Shown: positions 33,322 to 40,740 of the stretch, in pieces
Position numbering within the stretch: the stretch's first letter is position 1
Layout of the letters: every line of letters starts with the position of its first letter
Assembly: GCF_002483225.1 (NCBI RefSeq)
Contig: NZ_DLHL01000003.1
Coordinates: 1-64,000, forward strand
From: Gemmatimonas sp. UBA7669
GTDB taxonomy: Bacteria > Gemmatimonadota > Gemmatimonadetes > Gemmatimonadales > Gemmatimonadaceae
Reading direction: 5' to 3'
Length of the DNA stretch: 64,000 nt
Position numbers and translations under genes: made by a program
The notes under the pieces: model-generated
Told to the model about the DNA's origin: nothing
Database searches by the model: none
What the model saw: only the letters and a program-made list of their open reading frames with translations

Positions 33322-34368
33322 ATGATCAAGTCGGCTATCTCCCGTTTCACGCTTGGCGTGCTGGCAGCGGGCACCCTCGCCGCCTGCGGCGGGAAGCAGG
33401 CGGACGGCACCGCAGACTCTGCGGCGGCCGGCGCCAGCTTCAAGGTGGCGCTGCTGACGCCGGGCCCCATTTCCGACCGTTCGTGGAACGGCATTGCCTA
33501 CGAAGGTCTGGTTGGCCTGCGTGATTCACTGGGCGCGCAAATCAGCCACATCCAAACCCGCACGCCTGCCGAGTTCGAGGAGAACTTCCGGCAGTATGGG
33601 GCCCAGGGGTACGCCATGGTCATCGGCAACGGCTTCGAGTACCAGGAGCCGGCAGCACGCGTGGCTGGCTCATATCCACGCACCAACTACGTCATCACCT
33701 CAGGGCGAGCCACCGCCGCCAACCTCGCCGGAATTGCCTTCGCGTTCGAAGAGGCGTCGTATCAGGCGGGCATCATCGCGGCGAGTGTGTCGCGCAGCAA
33801 CAAGCTGGGCCTCATTGCCGGTCAGGAGTTTCCGCCGGTGCGCGCCAGCTTCGAGGCCTTCACGCGTGGCGCACGGTCGGTCAGGCCGGACATCGAAGTC
33901 ATCACGTCCTACATCGGCAACTGGGAAGACGTGAGTGCGGCGCGCGAACAGGCGCTCGCACAGATCGGTCGCGGTGTGGACGTAATCTTTCAGAATGCGG
34001 ACGCCGCCGGTCTGGGCATCTTTCAGGCGGCGCGAGAGAAGAAAATCCTCGCCTTCGGCACCAACGCCAACCAGAACGACGTCGCACCCGACGTCATTCT
34101 CGGCAGCGTCGTCATCGATCTGCCCAAGGCCTTCCTGCGCATCGCGCGGGAGATTCAGGCGGGCACGTTCACCGGTCGCGTCATCAATCTGGGTGTGAAG
34201 GACGATATCGTGCGTCTCGAGCTCAACGCGCAGCTCAAGGATCGCATTCCCGCCGCCGCCCTCGCCGCCAGCGACTCGGTTGGTGTCCTGCTGCGAAACG
34301 GCAGTTTCACCGCCCTGCAGGATCTGCAGTCCTGGACCACTCCGCCGGCGGCGTCCGGCGGCAAGTGA
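33322..34368 (+). CDS. BMP-family ABC transporter substrate-binding lipoprotein (nucleoside-type)
   Basis: The 348-residue lipoprotein has lipobox LAAC (Cys22). A Bmp/PnrA-like domain follows, including VALLTPGPISDRSWN, GNGFEY, GIAFAFEEASYQAG and IFQNADAAGLG. Family members bind purine nucleosides or related ligands outside the membrane. It begins a tightly packed five-gene run with a Nif3-like protein, an ATPase and two permeases. All are coupled by stop/start overlaps or tiny gaps. Confidence 0.93.
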   Translation: MIKSAISRFTLGVLAAGTLAACGGKQADGTADSAAAGASFKVALLTPGPISDRSWNGIAYEGLVGLRDSLGAQISHIQTRTPAEFEENFRQYGAQGYAMVIGNGFEYQEPAARVAGSYPRTNYVITSGRATAANLAGIAFAFEEASYQAGIIAASVSRSNKLGLIAGQEFPPVRASFEAFTRGARSVRPDIEVITSYIGNWEDVSAAREQALAQIGRGVDVIFQNADAAGLGIFQAAREKKILAFGTNANQNDVAPDVILGSVVIDLPKAFLRIAREIQAGTFTGRVINLGVKDDIVRLELNAQLKDRIPAAALAASDSVGVLLRNGSFTALQDLQSWTTPPAASGGK

Positions 34369-34388
34369 GCCATGGCGGTGAACAGTTG

Positions 34389-35174
34389 ATGTCTGCTTCT
34401 GGTATTGCGCTGCATGACGTGGTGGCGGCGCTCGACACGGAACTGCGCACCGCGGACATCCCCGACTATCCGCCGGCCATGAACGGCCTGCAGGTGGCCA
34501 ATCGTGGGATGGTGCACAAGGTGGCCGTGGCGGTGGACGCCTCACACGCCGCCGTGACGGCGGCCGCGCGCGAAGGCGCCGACCTGCTCGTGGTGCACCA
34601 CGGGCTCTTCTGGGGCGGCGCGCAGCCGCTTACGGGGGTGCCCTACGCCAAGTTCAGCACCCTCTTTGGCGCCGACCTCGCCGTCTACAGCACGCATCTG
34701 CCACTCGACGCACACCCCACGCTGGGCAACAACGTGCAGCTGGCGGCCGCGCTGGGGCTCAACCCGACGGCCGGCTTCGCGCGCTTCAAGACCATCGAGA
34801 TTGGTGTGTCCGGTGAGTGCGATGAGCCGACCGCGGACCTCATGACCCGCGTGCGGACCTTTGCTGCCGCCTACGGCAGTAGCGCGCGCAGCTCGGTCCC
34901 CGTCGAAGGACGGCGCACCAGACGTTGGGCCATTTGCACGGGCGGTGGCGCCAACAGCGACACGCTGCGCGAGGCGCGCGAGCGTGGCATCGACACCGTC
35001 ATTGTGGGTGAGGGGCCGCACCACACCACGGTGGACGCGATTGAACACGACCTCTGCGTGATCTATGCCGGCCACTACGCCACCGAGACACTCGGCGTGC
35101 AGGCCGTCGGCGCCTGGCTGACGCAGCGCTTCGGCCTCCCGTCAACGTTCCTGCACCTGCCCACCGGATCGTGA
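34389..35174 (+). CDS. Nif3-like dinuclear metal centre protein
   Basis: The 261-residue Nif3/YbgI-type protein has metal-ligand segments LVVHHGLFWGG (His-His), YSTHLPLDAHP and the C-terminal GHYATETLGVQ (His, Glu). Nif3 proteins form hexameric toroids with two metal ions per subunit; YbgI has been linked to GTP cyclohydrolase-like or NIF3-type hydrolase roles, not settled. I chose ATG 34389; a GTG at 34365 overlapping the BMP stop (GTGA) would couple it even more tightly. Its place inside a transporter operon is unusual. Confidence 0.92.
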   Translation: MSASGIALHDVVAALDTELRTADIPDYPPAMNGLQVANRGMVHKVAVAVDASHAAVTAAAREGADLLVVHHGLFWGGAQPLTGVPYAKFSTLFGADLAVYSTHLPLDAHPTLGNNVQLAAALGLNPTAGFARFKTIEIGVSGECDEPTADLMTRVRTFAAAYGSSARSSVPVEGRRTRRWAICTGGGANSDTLREARERGIDTVIVGEGPHHTTVDAIEHDLCVIYAGHYATETLGVQAVGAWLTQRFGLPSTFLHLPTGS

Positions 35175-36691
35175 GCACCAAGGCTGCGGGAGCGATGCTG
35201 CTCTCGCTGGAAGGCATCACGCATTCCTTCGGCAGCGTGCGCGCACTCGACGGCGCCTCGCTGCACCTGAAGCCGGGCACCGTGCACGCCCTGCTCGGTG
35301 AAAACGGGGCCGGCAAATCCACGCTCATGCGCGTGGCCTTCGGCATGCTCGCTCCCGATGAGGGCGTGTTGCGTTGGCAGGGCCAGAGCCTCACACTGCG
35401 ATCACCGGCCGACGCACTCGCGCGTGGCATCGGCATGGTGCATCAGCACTTTTCGCTGGTGCCGGCCATGACCGTAGCGGAGAATGTGGCACTCGGTGGA
35501 CACGGGCGCTTCCATCCGCGTGACGCGGCCGCACGAGTGCGCGCGCTGACCGAACGCACGGGACTCGCGCTCGACCCCGACGCGCGCGTGAGCACACTGC
35601 CGGTGGGCGCGCAGCAACGCTGCGAAATCGTCAAAGCCCTCGCGCGTGATGCGCGCCTGCTCATTCTCGACGAACCCACCGCCGTGCTCGCGCCCGCCGA
35701 AGCACGCGAGCTGCTGACCTGGGTGCGGCGCTTTGCCGATAACGGGCACGCCGTGGTGCTCATTACGCACAAGTTGCAGGACGCACTCAGTACGGCCGAC
35801 GACATTACGGTGCTGCGCCGAGGACGCACGGTGTACACGGCTGCGTCGTCGGCCAGCACGACGGCCCAACTCACCGACGCCATGCTCGGCGATCATGCGG
35901 CCGCGGTCCATCGGGCGGGCGACAGCACATCGCCGACCGCATCGCCCACCGCATCGCCCACCGCATCGCACGCACCGTCGACCGCCGCCTCGCGCGCACG
36001 CGTCGTCCTGCGACTCGAGCACGCGAGCTGGCGCGACGAGCGTGGTGTGGAGCAACTGCGCCGCGCCTCACTGGTGGTGCACGCCGGCGAGATCGTCGGA
36101 GTAGCCGCCGTGGAAGGATCCGGTCAGCACGCACTGCTGCGTCTCCTGGCCGGGCGGCATGCGGCGCAGAGCGGAGTGGTGGAGCGTCCGACACGCGTGG
36201 GCTTCGTGCCCGAGGATCGTCATCGTGACGCCCTGCTGCTCGACGCGCCACTGTTCGAAAACCTCGCGCTGCGTGGGGCCGGTACGCGGACCGGGCGCAT
36301 GCGCTGGGCCATCTGGCGTGCGCGCACCGCGGAACGCATGAACGCCTTTGATGTGCGCGCGGCGGCAAGCGATGTGATCGCACGCACGCTCTCGGGTGGC
36401 AACCAGCAGAAGTTTGTGCTTGGCCGGGAACTGGATGAGCAGCCTGAGGCGCTGATCGTCGAGAACCCGTCGCGTGGACTCGACATTCGCGCCACCGCCG
36501 CCGTGCAGGACGCCCTGCGCGCGGCGCGTGACGATGGCGCGGCGGTGCTGGTGTACAGCGGGGATCTCGATGAGGTGCTGGCGCTGGCTGATCGCGTGTA
36601 TGTCATGCATGCCGGGCAGGTCGTGCCCGTGTCCCATGATCGCGACGCGGTGGGGCGGGCCATGCTTGGTGTCACGGAGGCCCTCACATGA
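35171..36691 (+). CDS. ABC transporter ATPase, double-domain nucleoside/sugar type (NupO/YufO-like)
   Basis: The 506-residue protein has two fused ABC domains. The first has Walker A GENGAGKST and Walker B LLILDEPTAVL. The second has the usual degenerate Walker A (AVEGSGQHAL) and signature LSGGNQQK. This layout is shared by BMP-linked nucleoside and ribose importers. A Ser/Pro/Thr/Ala tandem linker at about residues 254-272 joins the domains. It begins with GTG overlapping the Nif3 stop (GTGA, 35171-35174) and ends in an ATGA with the permease gene. Confidence 0.94.
   Translation: MSTKAAGAMLLSLEGITHSFGSVRALDGASLHLKPGTVHALLGENGAGKSTLMRVAFGMLAPDEGVLRWQGQSLTLRSPADALARGIGMVHQHFSLVPAMTVAENVALGGHGRFHPRDAAARVRALTERTGLALDPDARVSTLPVGAQQRCEIVKALARDARLLILDEPTAVLAPAEARELLTWVRRFADNGHAVVLITHKLQDALSTADDITVLRRGRTVYTAASSASTTAQLTDAMLGDHAAAVHRAGDSTSPTASPTASPTASHAPSTAASRARVVLRLEHASWRDERGVEQLRRASLVVHAGEIVGVAAVEGSGQHALLRLLAGRHAAQSGVVERPTRVGFVPEDRHRDALLLDAPLFENLALRGAGTRTGRMRWAIWRARTAERMNAFDVRAAASDVIARTLSGGNQQKFVLGRELDEQPEALIVENPSRGLDIRATAAVQDALRAARDDGAAVLVYSGDLDEVLALADRVYVMHAGQVVPVSHDRDAVGRAMLGVTEALT
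35929..35964. repeat. 12-bp tandem repeat within the ABC ATPase linker
   Basis: Three consecutive 12-base units (ATCGCCSACCGC) occupy 35929-35964, with a degenerate fourth beginning at 35965. They encode (S)PTA repeats between the two ATPase domains. Length could vary between strains without breaking the frame. Confidence 0.8.
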
Positions 36692-37788
36692 TGTCGCGGC
36701 GCGCCGCCCAATGGCCCAGGCAGATCCGCGAGCCACTGCGCCAGGCCGGCATACTCCTTGGTGTGGCCGCCATCGCGCTGCTGATGCTGGTGGGCCTGCT
36801 GCTGCTCACCGGTCACGCGGTGGGGCCGGCCCTGTCAGCGCTGGTGCGCGGCGCCGTGGGCAGCAGTTACGCGTTCACGTCGGCCACGCTGGTGCGCATG
36901 GTGCCGCTTGGCTTTGCGGGGCTGGCCGTATCGCTGGCCTTTCGCGCGGGACTCCTCAACGTGGGCGCCGAAGGGCAGTTGCTCATGGGTGCGGCGGCAG
37001 CCACGGCGCTGTCACTGCCTCTGGCACATGTCAGTCCCTGGCTGGCCATTCCGCTCCTGCTCCTGTGCGGTGGTGTGGCCGGTGCAGGCTGGGCCGGTGT
37101 GGCCGCGGTGTTGCGCGCGCGCTTTGGTGTGCTGGAAGTCATCAGCACCATCATGCTCAACTTTCTCGCGCTCTATGTAACGGGCTATCTCGTGCGTGGC
37201 CCGCTGCAGGAACCCACGCGCATCAATCCGCAGTCGGACACGCTACCCTCGGCGCTGCAACTGCCGGTGTTGCTGGACGGCACACGGCTGCACGCCGGCG
37301 TCCCGCTACTCGTGCTCGCTGCCGTGCTCATGTGGTGGTGGCTCAGCCACACCGCCAGCGGATTCCGCGTGCGTGCCGTTGGGGCGTCGCCCAGCGCGGC
37401 GCAGTCTGCCGGCGGCATCAACGTGTCGCGCACGGTCCTGCTGGCTTTCCTTGGCAGTGGACTGCTGGCAGGACTTGGTGGGGCGGTGGAGTACCTCGGC
37501 ATCACCTTCGCGCTCTACGAAAACTTCTCGCCCGGCTATGGCTACACCGCCATTGCCGTGGCGCTGCTGGCGCGCTTGCACCCGCTCGGTGTGCTGGTGT
37601 CGGCGCTCGTGTTCGGCGCACTCGATGCCGGCGCCAACGCCATGCAGCGTGACGCCGGCGTACCCAATGTGGTGGTGTCGGTGGTTGTGGCGATGCTCAT
37701 CCTGCTCATCGTCGCCGCCGATCGTTTTGTGGGGCAGTCCACCATCGCGCGCGGTACGTCGGGCCGCCCTGCCGAGTCGGGGACCTGA
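36688..37788 (+). CDS. ABC transporter permease (NupP-like)
   Basis: The 366-residue inner-membrane permease of the BPD_transp_2 family has about nine hydrophobic segments. Visible motifs are FRAGLLNVGAEGQLLMGAAA, GVLEVISTIMLNF and ALLARLHPLGVL. It forms the channel with the next gene product and is powered by the upstream ATPase. ATGA overlap with the ATPase gene and TGATG overlap with the second permease show strict coupling. Confidence 0.93.
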   Translation: MMSRRAAQWPRQIREPLRQAGILLGVAAIALLMLVGLLLLTGHAVGPALSALVRGAVGSSYAFTSATLVRMVPLGFAGLAVSLAFRAGLLNVGAEGQLLMGAAAATALSLPLAHVSPWLAIPLLLLCGGVAGAGWAGVAAVLRARFGVLEVISTIMLNFLALYVTGYLVRGPLQEPTRINPQSDTLPSALQLPVLLDGTRLHAGVPLLVLAAVLMWWWLSHTASGFRVRAVGASPSAAQSAGGINVSRTVLLAFLGSGLLAGLGGAVEYLGITFALYENFSPGYGYTAIAVALLARLHPLGVLVSALVFGALDAGANAMQRDAGVPNVVVSVVVAMLILLIVAADRFVGQSTIARGTSGRPAESGT

Positions 37789-38720
37789 TGATCGCACTGG
37801 CCCTTGATGTCGCGCCCGATGCCGGCGGCGCGTTTCTCGAAGCCACCGTGCGTACGGCCACGCCACTCGCGCTGGCGGCGCTTGGCGAGTGTGTGAGCGA
37901 AAAGGCCGGCGTCATCAACATCGGACTCGAAGGGTCCATCATTGCGGGGGCGCTGGGTGCCACGGTCGCCGCGGGATTGGTTGGCGTGGGTGGAGGCTTT
38001 GCGGCCGGCGCGCTCTGTGGTCTGCTGGTGGCAGCGCTTTTTGCCCTGTTCACCGTGGGGCTGCGCGCCGACCAGATCATCACCGGAACGGCCATTACGC
38101 TGTTTGCCCTTGGACTCACCGGCACGCTGTATCGCTCACTCTTTGGTGTGAGTGGTGTGGCACTGGCCACGCCCACCGCCGGCGTGGTGGCGCTGCCCGG
38201 CGTGTCGGCGCTTCCGCTCGTGGGCCGCGCGCTGTTTGCGCAGCCGCTCATTACCTATTTCACGTGGGGGATGGCGCCGCTGCTCGCATGGTGGATGGCG
38301 CGCACACATGCCGGGCTTGCTTTGCGCGCCATTGGCGAGGCGCCTGATGCCGCAATCACCGCTGGCATTCGCCCGCGGCGCTGGCAGGCGGCGGCGGTGC
38401 TCTTTGCCGGCGCCATGGCCGGACTGGCCGGCAGCACGCTCGTGCTGGCGCAGGCTGGCACCTTCGTGGAGAACATGTCCGCGGGTCGCGGTTTCATTGC
38501 CATCGCCATTGTGGTGCTGGGTCGCTGGCGACCCATTCCCGTGCTGGGGGCGGCCCTGCTCTTCGGCGCGGCCAACAGCCTGCAGACGCTGTTTCAATCC
38601 ATGGGTTGGACGGGCGTGCCGTATCAGCTGTTCCTTGCGCTTCCCTATCTGCTCACCCTGGCCGTACTGGCCGGCGCCAGTGGACGGGCCGCGTCACCGG
38701 CGGCGCTGGGCAAACGCTAG
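37788..38720 (+). CDS. ABC transporter permease (NupQ-like)
   Basis: The 310-residue second permease of the nucleoside-type importer shows LGECVSEKAGVINIGLEG, RADQIITGTAITLFALGLTG and RGFIAIAIVVLGRW, all typical of this family. Together with the partner permease it should form a heterodimeric channel. It is the last gene of the BMP operon and is followed by a hairpin terminator. Confidence 0.93.
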   Translation: MIALALDVAPDAGGAFLEATVRTATPLALAALGECVSEKAGVINIGLEGSIIAGALGATVAAGLVGVGGGFAAGALCGLLVAALFALFTVGLRADQIITGTAITLFALGLTGTLYRSLFGVSGVALATPTAGVVALPGVSALPLVGRALFAQPLITYFTWGMAPLLAWWMARTHAGLALRAIGEAPDAAITAGIRPRRWQAAAVLFAGAMAGLAGSTLVLAQAGTFVENMSAGRGFIAIAIVVLGRWRPIPVLGAALLFGAANSLQTLFQSMGWTGVPYQLFLALPYLLTLAVLAGASGRAASPAALGKR

Positions 38721-38758
38721 TCGCCGCGCGTCACCGAAGCCTTGCCACAAAACACAAT

Positions 38759-38797
38759 GGCCGGACACGTCATCTGACGTATCCGGCCCTTTCGTTT
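38759..38797. terminator. Terminator after the BMP transporter operon
   Basis: GGCCGGACACGTCA (38759-38772) pairs with TGACGTATCCGGCC (38775-38788) with one mismatch. It is followed by CTTTCGTTT. The next gene is convergent, so it may work in both directions. Confidence 0.8.
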
Positions 38798-38813
38798 GGT
38801 GACGCGCGGCGGA

Positions 38814-39161
38814 TCAGGCCGGCAGCGCGTCGAAGGGATCGTGTCCCTTGGGATGACGGTGCTTGTCGACCACACGGGTCAGCAAGCGCACCAGCTTGTC
38901 CCGAGCGCCCACCCAGGCCGTCTCGAGACGATCTGCCGCATGCGTCACAGCCACGGGATCACGGCCGCTGAGGCGGGCCTCCAGGACGCACTGCTTGTCG
39001 GCGGCGCCGGACTTGTCGGCGTTGACGTCATGCAAGTGCACCTCCACGCGCGTCACATAGGTACCGAATCGCGCGAGAGCCTCACGCAGGTCGTCTTCGA
39101 CCTTGGTGAGAAAGTTGGGCGTCGTCTCGAGATTCTTGACCGTGTTCACCTGGATCAGCAT
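38814..39161 (-). CDS. HPF/RaiA-family ribosome-associated protein
   Basis: The 115-residue protein resembles the short hibernation-promoting factor/RaiA fold. It has an N-terminal strand (MLIQVNTVKNLE), helix, VTRVEVHLHDVNADK, CVLEARLSGRDPVAVTH and a helix with AADRLETAWVGARDKLVRLL. Such proteins bind the 30S subunit and can arrest translation in stationary phase. The C-terminal dimerisation domain of long HPF is absent. The frame is open to 39311, but ATG 39161 is the family-like start. It is divergent from the M19 peptidase gene. Confidence 0.75.
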   Translation of the reverse strand: MLIQVNTVKNLETTPNFLTKVEDDLREALARFGTYVTRVEVHLHDVNADKSGAADKQCVLEARLSGRDPVAVTHAADRLETAWVGARDKLVRLLTRVVDKHRHPKGHDPFDALPA

Positions 39162-39309
39162 GCCATGTCCTCCGGGTGGTGTCACGCCGCACCAATTGCC
39201 CGCACGACAGCGGGTCGTGTCAGCGCCGCGTAGTTTGAATGCACCGGGCGGGTCGGACTCGGCCCGCCGGTCAGACGTACTGCACTCTCGTCTTCCCTCC
39301 CCTACCCCC

Positions 39310-40623
39310 ATGTGTGCACTTCAGGTCCGCCGGGCCCTTACCCGGCCGCTGGGCGCGCTACTGGCGTCCGCCTTCCCTATTCTTACTCTCGACGCCCAGT
39401 CCGGTAAGCCCGTCACCGATGAAGCGGCAGTCATGGCCACCGCCCGTGCGCTGCAGGCCAAGGTGCTGTCCATCGACACGCATGTGGACATTTCGCCCGC
39501 CAATTTCACCGAAACGGGCCCGAACTACACCAGCAAACTCCCACGCACCCAGGTCGACCTGGTGAAGATGGAGGAGGGGGGCCTGGCCGGGGCGTTTCTC
39601 ATCGTGTACGTGGGGCAGACGGCCAATCTCAACGCCGACGGCTACGCACGCGCACATCAACAGGCCATCGAGAAATTCGAGGCCATTCACCGCCTCACCG
39701 AAAAGCTGGCACCACAGCGCGCGGAAATTGCCTACACGGCCGCCGACGCGCGGCGCATCCACAAGGCCGGCAAGCGTGTGATCTTCATCGGTGTCGAGAA
39801 CGGATTTCCGATTGGCAGCGACATCACCAACGTGAAGAAGTTCCACGATCTCGGTGGCCGCTACATGTCACTCGCCCACAACGGCCACTCGCAGCTCTCC
39901 GACAGCAACACCGGGGAACGCGATGGCGTGTGGCTGCACAACGGACTCTCGCCGCTTGGCCGTCAGGTCATCGCCGAGATGAACCGCCTGGGCATGATGA
40001 TCGACGTCTCGCATCCGTCGAAGGCGAGCATGCTGCAGACGGTGGCGCTGAGCAAGGCACCCATCATTGCCTCGCACTCGGGTGCACGCGCGCTCTGCGG
40101 GCACAGCCGCAACATGGACGACGAGCAGCTCGACGCGCTCAAGAAGAACGGCGGCGTTATTCAACTCGTGGCGTTCAACAGCTACACCAAGTGCAACGCC
40201 CGTCGTGACGCCGAACGTGAGGCGGCCATTGCGGAGCTGCGCAAACAGTACGGCATCACCGCCACTTCACGTGTCGAGGTGCAGCGCGCGATTGAAGCCC
40301 TGCCCAACGACCGACGCAATGCGTTCCTGGCCGCGCAGGAAGACATCACGGCCCGTCGCTATCCCAGTGATCCGCCAGCCACGGTGAAGGACTTCGTGGA
40401 TCACATCGATTACGTGGTGAAGCGCATTGGTATCGACCACGTCGGCATCAGCAGTGACTTCGACGGCGGCGGTGGCGTGGAGGGCTGGCGCAGTGCGAGC
40501 GAGACGGTGAATGTGACCGCCGAGCTCGTGCGCCGCGGCTACACGGAAGCCGAGATCGCCAAGATCTGGGGTGGCAATCTCCTGCGGGTCATGGAGCAGG
40601 TGGAGAAGGTCGCGGGGAAGTAA
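39310..40623 (+). CDS. Secreted membrane dipeptidase (M19 family)
   Basis: The 437-residue protein has a signal peptide (cleavage near LDAQS). Metal-ligand regions are IDTHVDIS, IGVENGFPIG, VSHPS and ASHSGARALCGHSRN. The C-terminal part GIDHVGISSDFDGGGG is typical. M19 enzymes hydrolyse dipeptides, including those with a D-residue, using two zinc ions. I chose ATG 39310 because it opens the signal peptide. The frame from 39103 overlaps the HPF-like gene. Confidence 0.93.
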   Translation: MCALQVRRALTRPLGALLASAFPILTLDAQSGKPVTDEAAVMATARALQAKVLSIDTHVDISPANFTETGPNYTSKLPRTQVDLVKMEEGGLAGAFLIVYVGQTANLNADGYARAHQQAIEKFEAIHRLTEKLAPQRAEIAYTAADARRIHKAGKRVIFIGVENGFPIGSDITNVKKFHDLGGRYMSLAHNGHSQLSDSNTGERDGVWLHNGLSPLGRQVIAEMNRLGMMIDVSHPSKASMLQTVALSKAPIIASHSGARALCGHSRNMDDEQLDALKKNGGVIQLVAFNSYTKCNARRDAEREAAIAELRKQYGITATSRVEVQRAIEALPNDRRNAFLAAQEDITARRYPSDPPATVKDFVDHIDYVVKRIGIDHVGISSDFDGGGGVEGWRSASETVNVTAELVRRGYTEAEIAKIWGGNLLRVMEQVEKVAGK

Positions 40624-40639
40624 ACCACCACCAAACTCG

Positions 40640-40707
40640 GAACCCGGAACATGAACCCAGAACCCGAAACTGATCAGTTTGGGGTTTTGAGTTCAGGTTC
40701 CGGGTCA
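40640..40707. terminator. Long imperfect hairpin between convergent genes
   Basis: ACCCGGAAC...GAAC (from 40642) pairs with GTTC...GTTCCGGGT (to 40705), and AACCCGAAAC pairs with GTTTGGGGTT inside it. The loop is TGATCA. The arms span almost 30 bases each. It separates the M19 gene from the convergent GH9 gene and probably ends both transcripts. Confidence 0.65.
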
Positions 40708-40740
40708 TGTGTTCGATTTGACTGAATGTCCCGATGGTTC

